The notes below the pieces were generated by a model. That model saw only the letters and a list, made by a program, of their open reading frames with translations, searched no databases and was not told the DNA's origin. From contig JAMXLO010000050.1 in NCBI GenBank assembly GCA_024280945.1, forward strand, positions 1 through 63,470: a stretch of 63,470 bases of DNA. The letters run 5' to 3'. Shown piece after piece: positions 17,794 to 26,240 of the stretch. A program made the position numbers and the translations under genes. How positions within the stretch are numbered: position 1 is the first letter of the stretch; each line of letters opens with the position of its first letter. This stretch comes from Acetobacteraceae bacterium (GTDB lineage Bacteria; Pseudomonadota; Alphaproteobacteria; Acetobacterales; Acetobacteraceae).

Positions 17794-18770
17794 TGAACGT
17801 GCTTGAGACGGAAGGGCTGACCAAGCACTTCAGCGCGCGGCGCGGCCTATTAGGCGGAAGCCGCGGAGTGGTGCGCGCTGTGGATGATATATCATTCTCG
17901 ATCGAACATGGACGCACCTTGGGAGTCGTCGGCGAATCAGGCTGTGGCAAAACAACAACCGCGAAGCTCGTGTTGGGACTGGAAGAACCCACCAGTGGCA
18001 GCATTCGCTTTCAAGGTCAGGATCTGCGAACGCTGGATCCCCTCGGTAGGAAGCAATATCGAAAATCAGTACAGGCGGTGTTTCAAGACCCATACGCCTC
18101 GCTCAGTCCCCGCATGCGCATCAGCGACATCATCAGCGAGCCGCTGACCACCAACGAAGCTGTGACGTCGGCAGATGCCCGCAGGCGTGTGGCGAAATTG
18201 CTCGACCTAGTTGGGTTGCCGGAGCGCTCTGCGGACCTGTTCCCGCACGAGTTTTCCGGCGGACAACGTCAGCGGATTGCCATTGCGCGCGCTCTGGCAT
18301 TGTCGCCGAAGCTCGTCGTGCTGGATGAGCCAGTCTCGGCGCTCGATGTATCCATCCGTGCGCAGATCCTGAACCTCCTGCGCGATCTCCAAGAGGAGAT
18401 GGGGCTGTCGTATCTCTTCATTGCACACGACCTTGCGGCGGTCGCCCACATGAGTCACGCGATTGTCGTGATGTACCTGGGCAAGATCGTCGAAATGGGT
18501 GAGGCACAGACGTTGGCGCACGCGCCGAAGCATCCTTACACGGCGGCGCTGTTCTCCGCTGCGTTGCCCAGCCATCCCGATGAACAGCGTGATGAGATCG
18601 TTTTGACCGGCGAGGTGCCGAGCCCGCTGAACCCTCCGACAGGCTGTCGGTTTCACCCTCGCTGCCCGTTCGCCATGCCTATCTGCGGCCAGCGGGAACC
18701 AGAACTGTTGCGGACCGACAACCGCCTCGTCGCGTGTCATCTGTTTTCCGCTGGCGGCAACGCAAACTGA
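17793..18770 (+). CDS. Dpp/Opp-type ABC transporter ATP-binding protein (DppF-like)
   Basis: 325 aa from ATG 17793, which overlaps the TGA of the previous gene (TGATG), so translation is coupled. Walker A GESGCGKTT, signature FSGGQRQRIAIARAL, Walker B LVVLDEPVSALD, and the C-terminal PTGCRFHPRCPFAMPIC cluster identify the second ATPase of a peptide-type importer. It ends 26 bp before the convergent ChvG-like gene. Confidence 0.93.
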   Translation: MNVLETEGLTKHFSARRGLLGGSRGVVRAVDDISFSIEHGRTLGVVGESGCGKTTTAKLVLGLEEPTSGSIRFQGQDLRTLDPLGRKQYRKSVQAVFQDPYASLSPRMRISDIISEPLTTNEAVTSADARRRVAKLLDLVGLPERSADLFPHEFSGGQRQRIAIARALALSPKLVVLDEPVSALDVSIRAQILNLLRDLQEEMGLSYLFIAHDLAAVAHMSHAIVVMYLGKIVEMGEAQTLAHAPKHPYTAALFSAALPSHPDEQRDEIVLTGEVPSPLNPPTGCRFHPRCPFAMPICGQREPELLRTDNRLVACHLFSAGGNAN

Positions 18771-18796
18771 AGTGTCTGCAGCTTGGTTTTCCGTCG

Positions 18797-20479
18797 TCAG
18801 ACCCGCGGCAGCCGTACCACGAAGCGCGCGCCCAGCACGCGATTGCCAATGCCCTTGCGGTTCTCTGCGATGATCTCGCCGTGCAACGCCTCGACGATCT
18901 GCCGGCTTATCGATAGCCCGAGACCTGAGTGCTGGCCGAATTTTTCCTCCTTCGGCCGCTCCGAATAGAACCGATCGAAGACATGCTCCAGGTTTGCTTC
19001 GGGAATGCCTGGTCCTTCATCCTCGACACTGACCTCCGCCATCCGCCCGGCCTCACGCGCCGTGAGTGTGATTCGCCCACGTGGGGGACTGAACGACTGC
19101 GCATTGGCGATCAGGTTGCGGAGAACCTGCACCAGCCGATCCTCCATGCCCCAGACCATCAGGCTCGTGGGCGCATCGACAACCAGCCGTGGGTCGTTCT
19201 CGGCATCCCGCGTCGCTTCGTCGAGTTCGCGCAACGTATGCAGCATCGGCACGAGGTCCACCGGCTCCGCGGTGATGCGTGACAGTTCCGCATCCAGGCG
19301 CGACGCATCGCTGACATCGCTGATCAGCCGATCCAGTCGGCTCACATCCTGGGCGATGATCGTCAGCAGCTGCTTCTGGCGATCCGGGTCGTCGATGCGT
19401 CGCAGTGTCTCGATAGCGCTGCGGATCGATGACAGCGGATTCTTGATCTCATGTGCCACGTCGGCGGCGAATTTCTCGATCGCATCCATCCTGGCGAAGA
19501 GTGCCTGCGCCGAATCGTACAGCGCAGTCGCCAGCGCCCCCACTTCATCGCGTCGTTTGAGGAGCGGCGCAGGGACGCTGCTCGCCCGACCCTGCCCCTC
19601 GCGCATGTCGACCGCGGCCCCGGCGAGACGCAGGATCGGCCGCGCAATGGTCAGCGACAAGTACCAGGACAGCAGCACAGTCAGCGCCAGTGCCAGGCTG
19701 AACAGCGCCAGAATGGACAGACGTGTGGCGAACAGGCTGGTATCCACCTCGTGGGCGTCCCTGGTCAGCAGAATGATGCCGACGGTCTTGCGGTCGCGTT
19801 CCACTGGCTCGGCCACCGTCACCAGCAACCGGTTGTCCTTGGTGCGGCGGATATAGGGCGGCATTTCGCGGCTCTGGCCGGAGCTGTTGAGGCGGAGCTC
19901 CTCCTTCACGTCGGGCTGCCACTCCAGCCCACCGGCACCAGGTGTCATATCGACGACCAGCGGCATCGGCCGCTCCCGCGGCATCAGTGCCAGCACCCTG
20001 TCGTACAGCCAGCTGATTGCGCCGACCACCGCGCCCTCCTGCTCGGCGGGCGGTAAAGGCTCGGTGCTGATGGTGCCGCTTGGTCCCTCGCGCACGCGCG
20101 AATCGGCGATCAAGGTCCCATCGGGCGCATACAGCTTGGCCTGAGCGCCGGGGGTTGGCTCGGTGAGCCGATACAGGAGAGGCCGCGCGATCTCGGAGAC
20201 GAGCTTCGGATTGTCTGGCTCGGTGATGCGGACCGCGCTCTCTCCAAGAGCGCCGGCATAAATGCGCGCCTGCTCGCGCAGTGCGCCGACCTCCGCCTCC
20301 AGCAGCCCGTTCTGGTACTGGTCGAGATACAGCAGCGCCGCGACCAGCAACGCCAGTGGCAGTGCGTTCACCAACAGGATGCGGCGCAACAGCGGCGACA
20401 CCCAATGGCGCGTGCGGAATCGGCGCTGCTGTGGAACAGCAGGCGGCGCCAGCGCAGTCAGGGTGCTGCCGTCCGGCAT
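18797..20479 (-). CDS. chvG: Sensor histidine kinase, ChvG/ExoS-like
   Basis: 560 aa. Two transmembrane helices flank a periplasmic stimulus-sensing domain (first helix LLVNALPLALLVAALLYLDQ, second near SILALFSLALALTVLLSWYL). A HAMP region follows, then the H-box FAADVAHEIKNPLSSIRSA, the N-box LIANAQSFSPP, DEGPGIPE and the G-box GLGLSISRQIVEAL. The overall layout matches ChvG/ExoS of alphaproteobacteria, which respond to acid and envelope conditions. It follows the ChvI-like regulator by 9 bp. In many alphaproteobacteria hprK and PTS genes follow; here they do not. Confidence 0.85.
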   Translation of the reverse strand: MPDGSTLTALAPPAVPQQRRFRTRHWVSPLLRRILLVNALPLALLVAALLYLDQYQNGLLEAEVGALREQARIYAGALGESAVRITEPDNPKLVSEIARPLLYRLTEPTPGAQAKLYAPDGTLIADSRVREGPSGTISTEPLPPAEQEGAVVGAISWLYDRVLALMPRERPMPLVVDMTPGAGGLEWQPDVKEELRLNSSGQSREMPPYIRRTKDNRLLVTVAEPVERDRKTVGIILLTRDAHEVDTSLFATRLSILALFSLALALTVLLSWYLSLTIARPILRLAGAAVDMREGQGRASSVPAPLLKRRDEVGALATALYDSAQALFARMDAIEKFAADVAHEIKNPLSSIRSAIETLRRIDDPDRQKQLLTIIAQDVSRLDRLISDVSDASRLDAELSRITAEPVDLVPMLHTLRELDEATRDAENDPRLVVDAPTSLMVWGMEDRLVQVLRNLIANAQSFSPPRGRITLTAREAGRMAEVSVEDEGPGIPEANLEHVFDRFYSERPKEEKFGQHSGLGLSISRQIVEALHGEIIAENRKGIGNRVLGARFVVRLPRV

Positions 20480-20488
20480 GAAGTCTGT

Positions 20489-21217
<729 letters not shown>

Positions 21218-21293
21218 GGCTTCACTCCGTCCTGCCATTGAGGCGAGGCTGGCACCAGATTGTGGCGCATTGCGGACGGGAGGTGAACAAAAT

Positions 21294-22096
21294 ATGGCTG
21301 ACGCTGAGCTGCCCTGCGCGCGCCGCTTTCGCTCAGCCGCGTCGCATTATCTGAACGGCCGGCCGGCTTACGCCGCACGGCTGATCCGCCTGGTGGCGCG
21401 ACTGACGGCCCTGCACCCTCGGGATCGGGTCCTGGACCTTGGCTGTGGCCCTGGGCAACTCGCGGCGGCCTTCGCACCGTTGGTGTCCGAAGTCATTGCC
21501 ATCGATCCGGAGCCCGAGATGCTGCGCATCGCCCAAACCGAGTTCGGGACGATCGATAATATCCGGTTCATGCGCGGCAGCTCATTCGACCTGCCATCCG
21601 GACTAGACAACCTGCATCTGGTGACTATGGGCCGATCGTTTCACTGGATGAACAGGGCCGAGACAATCGAATTGCTGGACGGGATGATCGAACCGGGGGC
21701 GCCATCGCGCTGTTCGGCAGCGAGATGGCGGACGTGCCCGAGAATGCATGGATGGAGGACTACCAGGCCTTGGTGCGGGGGTATGCAGAGACCGACATGG
21801 CTCACGTAAGACGTCGCAGCGGGACCTGGGTAGGTCACGAGGCCATCCTGCTCGATTCGCCGTTCAGCGCGTTAGAACAAGTGGCAGTCATCGAGAGGCA
21901 TCAGGTCACCATTGAGAATCTGGTCGACCGAGCCTTTTCGCGCTCCAGTACCGCCCCAGATCGCCTGGGTGATGCGGCACCGCGACTTGCCAGCGAAATT
22001 GGGACGCTGCTGAGCCCGATCGCGGACGATGGTGTGCTGACCGAAGTAGTGGCGACCAACGCCTTGCTGGCCTGGCGGCCTGGAGAGCAGTCATGA
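21294..22096 (+). pseudogene. Class I SAM-dependent methyltransferase, frameshifted
   Basis: Starts at ATG 21294 behind a strong GGAGGTG site. The first ~135 residues are an intact methyltransferase N-terminus with motif I (VLDLGCGPGQLAAAF), VIAIDPEPEM and SFHWMN. At the G-run 21695-21699 the frame is lost; adding one G would continue with IEPGGAIALFGSEMADVPENAW and run in the second frame to the TGA at 22096, giving ~267 aa. So either the genome carries a one-base deletion or the sequence has a homopolymer error. The stop overlaps the ATG of the HugZ-like gene, as in an operon. Substrate unknown. Confidence 0.75.
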
Positions 22097-22788
22097 CAAT
22101 CCCGGCCACCGTCTGGGAAGCGCGAAAACTGTTACGTGCGGCACGAGTGGGCACGCTGGCGACCTCGGCACAGGGGCAACCATTTGCCTCCCTGGTCACT
22201 CCCAGTTGCGCACCCGATCTGTCGCTTCTGTTGCTGTTGTCCGACCTGTCCGAGCACACCCGCCACCTGCGCACCGAACCGCGCTGTTCGGTGCTGGTTG
22301 CCGGTGCGCAGGCGGACGCCAACCCACAGACGATCCCCCGCGTCACGGTGACTGGCCTAGCGGAACTTGTAGATGATTCCGCCCTGAAGGCCCGCTATCT
22401 GGCGGTGCATCCTTACGCGTCTTTGTATGCCGATTTCGGCGATTTCGCGCTCTGGAGGATCCGTCCGGCGAGCGGCCTATATGTTGGCGGCTTCGGCCGC
22501 GCCGCCAGGCTGGGCCCGGCGAACCTTGGACTGGATCCTGCAGCGGTTGCCAGTATTGCGGCCGCGGAGCCCGGTATCATCGGCCATTATAACGCTGAGC
22601 ACGCCGACGCGCTGCCTCTGATCGTTGGCCAGCCGGGCAAATGGGAGATGGTGGCGATGGACGTGGATGGGTGCGATCTGGCGCAGGGCGAACAGGTCGT
22701 TCGCATGCATTGGTCGGCGCCCGTAGCCGATACGGATCAGGTACGTCGCGAATTGGCCGGGCTGGCGCGTGTGGCCGGGGCTGGTTAG
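22093..22788 (+). CDS. HugZ/pyridoxamine 5'-phosphate oxidase-like flavoprotein
   Basis: 231 aa. The N-terminal split-barrel domain (RVGTLATSAQGQPFASLVTP, then LLLLSDLSEHTRHLRTEPRCSVL) is the PNPOx-like FMN/heme fold. The C-terminal part with IIGHYNAEHADAL matches the DUF2470 domain found in HugZ-type heme utilisation proteins. The same barrel superfamily also contains F420-binding enzymes, which is of interest given the next genes, but the DUF2470 tail favours HugZ. The start ATGA overlaps the methyltransferase stop. Confidence 0.82.
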   Translation: MTIPATVWEARKLLRAARVGTLATSAQGQPFASLVTPSCAPDLSLLLLLSDLSEHTRHLRTEPRCSVLVAGAQADANPQTIPRVTVTGLAELVDDSALKARYLAVHPYASLYADFGDFALWRIRPASGLYVGGFGRAARLGPANLGLDPAAVASIAAAEPGIIGHYNAEHADALPLIVGQPGKWEMVAMDVDGCDLAQGEQVVRMHWSAPVADTDQVRRELAGLARVAGAG

Positions 22789-22815
22789 CGTTGGCAGAGC
22801 AAGAGGAGACACGCT

Positions 22816-23820
22816 GTGCTCAAGCTGGGTTACAAGGCGTCCGCCGAACAGTTCGCGCCATCGAAGCTGCTGGCGTTCTCGGTGCTGGCCGAGCAGGTGG
22901 GCTTCGACTCGGTGTTCATCAGCGACCACTTCCAACCGTGGAAGCACACCGACGGGCATGCACCCAATGCGCTCGCGTGGCTCGGCGCGCTGGGCGCCTC
23001 GACTCAGCGTGTGGTGATGGGCACGTCCGTGCTGACGCCGACCTTCCGTTACCACCCGTCCATCGTGGCGCAGGCATTCGGCACGCTGGGAGCCATGTTC
23101 CCCAACCGTGTGGTCCTCGGCGTCGGCACGGGCGAAGGACTGAACGAGGTGCCCTCCACCGGTATGGCGTGGCCAGAGACAAGGGAGCGCTTCGCTCGCC
23201 TGCGCGAGGCATGCCAGCTGATCCGCAAGCTGTGGACCGAGGATCGTGTGTCGTTCGAGGGGCAGTATTACCGCACCGAGAAGGCGACGGTGTATGACAA
23301 GCCGGCCCGACCGGTACCGATCTATGTCGCCGCGGCTGGGCCCCAGGTTGCGAAATACGCCGGCCGTTCCGCCCAAGGGTTCATCTGCACCTCGGGCAAG
23401 GCGTGGAAGCTGTACACCGAAACGCTGCTGCCGAACGTTGAGGAAGGGCTGAAGCTGGCATCCAATCCGCCGACTGAGTATGACCGGATGATCGAGATGA
23501 AGGTGTCGTTCGACATCGACCGTGAGCGCGCGATGCAGGACACGCGTCACTGGGCGGCCCTTGCGCTCACCCCTGAGGAGAAAGTGTCGGTCGAGGATCC
23601 GATCGAGATGGAGCGCCTTTCCGCTGCTCTGCCGGTCGAGCGTGCCGCCAGCCGCTGGATCGTCTCGACCGATCCGGACGAGCACATCGAGAAGATCCAG
23701 CCCTACGTGGAGATGGGCTTCCGACATCTGGTGTTTCACGCGCCAGGGCCCGATCAGGAGCGCTTCCTGCGACTTTATGGCGAGCAGGTGCTGCCAAGGT
23801 TACGGCGGCGCTTCGACTAG
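22816..23820 (+). CDS. fgd: F420-dependent glucose-6-phosphate dehydrogenase
   Basis: 334 aa from GTG 22816, with an AGGAG site upstream. It is co-linear with mycobacterial FGD1 from LKLGYKASAEQFAP onward: active-site His and Trp in SDHFQPW (H38, W42), the glutamate in GTGEGLNE (E107), the phosphate-binding GFICTSGK and the C-terminal RWIVSTDPDE segment. The enzyme oxidises glucose-6-phosphate and reduces F420 to F420H2, supplying the reductant for F420-dependent enzymes. It opens the F420 biosynthesis run and is followed 21 bp later by CofE. Assignment is strong; a close family member with another sugar phosphate remains possible. Confidence 0.9.
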   Translation: MLKLGYKASAEQFAPSKLLAFSVLAEQVGFDSVFISDHFQPWKHTDGHAPNALAWLGALGASTQRVVMGTSVLTPTFRYHPSIVAQAFGTLGAMFPNRVVLGVGTGEGLNEVPSTGMAWPETRERFARLREACQLIRKLWTEDRVSFEGQYYRTEKATVYDKPARPVPIYVAAAGPQVAKYAGRSAQGFICTSGKAWKLYTETLLPNVEEGLKLASNPPTEYDRMIEMKVSFDIDRERAMQDTRHWAALALTPEEKVSVEDPIEMERLSAALPVERAASRWIVSTDPDEHIEKIQPYVEMGFRHLVFHAPGPDQERFLRLYGEQVLPRLRRRFD

Positions 23821-23841
23821 CTTGCCCTGCACGCGTAAGCC

Positions 23842-24603
23842 GTGAGCTCTGCCCTAGAACTGATCGCCCTGCCCGGCATCCCTATGGTGCGCGCGGGCGA
23901 TGACATCGCGGCCCTGATCATCGCCGCGCTTGGATCGAGAGAACTGAGCGCGGGCGACGTCATTGTCGTGGCGCAGAAGATCATATCCAAAGCCGAAGGA
24001 CGCACGGTCGATCTGGCGACCGTGACACCCTCGGTCCAAGCCGAGAAGCTCGCGGCGGAGGTCGGCAAGGACCCGCGGTTGGTCGAAGTCGTCCTGTCCG
24101 AGTCTACGTGCGTTGTCCGGTCCCGTCCCAACCTGATTATCGTGCAGCATCGGCTGGGGTTCGTGATGGCGAACGCCGGGGTCGATCAGTCGAACGTGGC
24201 ACCGGCAGACGGCGTGCATCGCGTGTTGCTGTTGCCGCGCGATCCCGACGGCTCGGCCGAACGGCTTCGTCGAGCCCTGCAGCAACGTTACGGCGTTGAG
24301 ATCGGTGTCATCATCAGCGACAGCTTCGGTCGCGCCTGGCGCCGCGGCACCTGCGGCATCGCTATCGGTGCCGCGGGCTTGCCGAGCCTGATCGATCTGC
24401 GCGGTCGACCGGACCTGTTTGGCCGCACGTTGGAGGTCAGCATCATCGGCTTCGCCGACGAGATCGCGGCAGCCGCCTCGTTGCTGCAAGGTCAGGCGGC
24501 CGAAGCGCAACCCATCGTGCTGGTGCGCGGCCTGAGCTGGACGGCGCCCGCCGCTGCTGCCGCCGACCTGGTGCGACCGATCGAGGAGGATCTGTTCAGG
24601 TGA
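23842..24603 (+). CDS. cofE: Coenzyme F420-0:L-glutamate ligase (CofE, single domain)
   Basis: 253 aa from GTG 23842. CofE features: GIPMVRAGDDIAALI, DVIVVAQKIISKAEG, a GVDQSNVAP loop, and SDSFGRAWRRGTCGIAIG. The enzyme adds glutamates to F420-0 using GTP. It equals only the N-terminal half of mycobacterial FbiB (~450 aa): the C-terminal FMN/nitroreductase domain that reduces dehydro-F420-0 is absent. The stop overlaps the cofD start (GTGA). Confidence 0.93.
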   Translation: MSSALELIALPGIPMVRAGDDIAALIIAALGSRELSAGDVIVVAQKIISKAEGRTVDLATVTPSVQAEKLAAEVGKDPRLVEVVLSESTCVVRSRPNLIIVQHRLGFVMANAGVDQSNVAPADGVHRVLLLPRDPDGSAERLRRALQQRYGVEIGVIISDSFGRAWRRGTCGIAIGAAGLPSLIDLRGRPDLFGRTLEVSIIGFADEIAAAASLLQGQAAEAQPIVLVRGLSWTAPAAAAADLVRPIEEDLFR

Positions 24604-25535
24604 CCGTGGTTGCACTGTCCGGCGGCGTCGGCGGCGCCAAGCTGGCACTCGGCCTGAGCCGCGTATTGCCAGAGGGCGAGCTGCTTGTCGTCTGCAATAC
24701 CGGCGACGACTTCGAACACCTTGGCTTGTGTATCTCTCCCGATATCGACACGGTGATGTACACGCTGGCGGGAGTGGCCAACCCTGAACTGGGTTGGGGT
24801 CGCGCGGACGAAACCTGGTCGTTCATGGAGACTCTCGGCGCCATCGGCGGCGAGACCTGGTTCCGGCTTGGCGATCGTGACCTGGCCGTGCATGTCGAGC
24901 GCACGCGCCGCCTGCGCGGGGGAATGACGTTGTCAGCCATCACCGCGGATCTTTGTGCGCGCCTGAGTATCGCGGCACGTGTGCTGCCGATGAGTGACGA
25001 TCCGGTGCGCACGCGCGTGCGCACGGATCAGGGATGGATCGACTTCCAGGAGTACTTCGTGCGCCGACGTTGTGAACCCGTGGTGCATGAACTGGCCTTC
25101 CACGGCGCCAGCACCGCACGCGCGCAACCGGATTTTATGGCCGCGTTGCGTGATCCCGACACCAAGGCCGTGGTCATCTGTCCCTCCAATCCGTTCATCA
25201 GCATCGAGCCTATCCTTGCGATACCGGGAGTGCGCACAGCATTGGCTGACTGCTCTGCGCCGGTCATCGCGGTGTCACCGATCATTGGTGGCCGCGCGAT
25301 CAAGGGACCCACGGCCAAGATGATGGCGGAGCTTGGCATGACGCCCAGCGCCGGTGGTGTGGCGCGTCGCTACGACGCGTTGATCGACGGCTATGTCTGC
25401 GATTTTGCTGACATGGACCAAGTGGCCGGGGTCAGCGCGAAGGTGACGTTGGCACAGACACTGATGAGCACGCTGGCCGACCGCGAGGCGCTGGCACGCG
25501 TCGTGCTGAGTGCGGCGCGCATGCTGCGGCGATGA
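24600..25535 (+). CDS. cofD: 2-phospho-L-lactate transferase-type enzyme CofD/FbiA
   Basis: 311 aa from GTG 24600, overlapping the cofE stop. It starts with VVALSGGVGGAKLALGLSR, the conserved nucleotide/FO-binding N-terminus, followed by VCNTGDDFEHLGLCISPD and later ICPSNPFISIEPILA and SPIIGGRAIKGPTAKM. CofD joins FO to the phospho-acid carried by GDP, forming F420-0 or a variant. It lies between CofE and CofC in one transcription unit. Confidence 0.95.
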   Translation: MTVVALSGGVGGAKLALGLSRVLPEGELLVVCNTGDDFEHLGLCISPDIDTVMYTLAGVANPELGWGRADETWSFMETLGAIGGETWFRLGDRDLAVHVERTRRLRGGMTLSAITADLCARLSIAARVLPMSDDPVRTRVRTDQGWIDFQEYFVRRRCEPVVHELAFHGASTARAQPDFMAALRDPDTKAVVICPSNPFISIEPILAIPGVRTALADCSAPVIAVSPIIGGRAIKGPTAKMMAELGMTPSAGGVARRYDALIDGYVCDFADMDQVAGVSAKVTLAQTLMSTLADREALARVVLSAARMLRR

Positions 25536-25577
25536 TGCCATGACGGGTGATGACCGGTCTTGCGCCCGGAAGCGCAC

Positions 25578-26240
25578 ATGAGCCTTTGGGCGGCCGTCCC
25601 GGTCAAGGAATTTGCCGGCGCCAAGCAACGCCTGGCAGCACTGTTGACGGTCGAACAGCGCCAGGCGCTGGCTGCCGCGATGCTGGAGGATGTGCTGGCA
25701 GCGTTGGTTGAGGCGCCGCTGGCTGGGATCATTGTGAACACGGTCGATCCGCTCGCCACGGAGCTGGCGCGGCGCTATGGCGCGCGGGTCGTCACCGATG
25801 GCGCGCGCGATGGCCACTCGGGCGCGGTCACTGCCATGGCCCGCATCCTTACCGAGGAAGGTCACGACATGCTGACCGTGCCGGGCGACATCCCGCGCGC
25901 AACCGCGGCGGAGATCGCCGCCGTCATCGAGGCCCGCCGACCGGCGCCCTCTGTGACCATTGTGCCGGCGCACGACGGACGCGGCTCAAATGCTGTGCTC
26001 TGCTCACCGCCACTCGTCATGCCACTCCGCTTCGGTGACGACAGTTTCCTGCCGCACCTCGCTGCGGCGCGCGACCTTGCCATCGAGCCCACGATCATCA
26101 GGCTGCCCGGCATTGCGCTGGACATCGATCAGCCCGAAGACGTTCGCGCCTTGATGCACGCCAAACCGCCGATGACAACGCACGCCATGCAGGTGCTGGC
26201 GAGTTATTCCGCCGCAAGCACCTTACGCGGCGGCGTCTGA
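25578..26240 (+). CDS. cofC: Phospho-acid guanylyltransferase CofC/FbiD
   Basis: 220 aa from ATG 25578; a TTG at 25560 is a weaker upstream option. The start WAAVPVKEFAGAKQRLAALL and the segments TDGARDGHSGAVTAM and TVPGDIPRATAAE are typical of CofC. The enzyme activates 2-phospho-L-lactate, PEP or 3-phospho-D-glycerate with GTP. Which is used cannot be read by eye. The last 37 bp overlap the convergent FO synthase gene. Confidence 0.92.
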   Translation: MSLWAAVPVKEFAGAKQRLAALLTVEQRQALAAAMLEDVLAALVEAPLAGIIVNTVDPLATELARRYGARVVTDGARDGHSGAVTAMARILTEEGHDMLTVPGDIPRATAAEIAAVIEARRPAPSVTIVPAHDGRGSNAVLCSPPLVMPLRFGDDSFLPHLAAARDLAIEPTIIRLPGIALDIDQPEDVRALMHAKPPMTTHAMQVLASYSAASTLRGGV

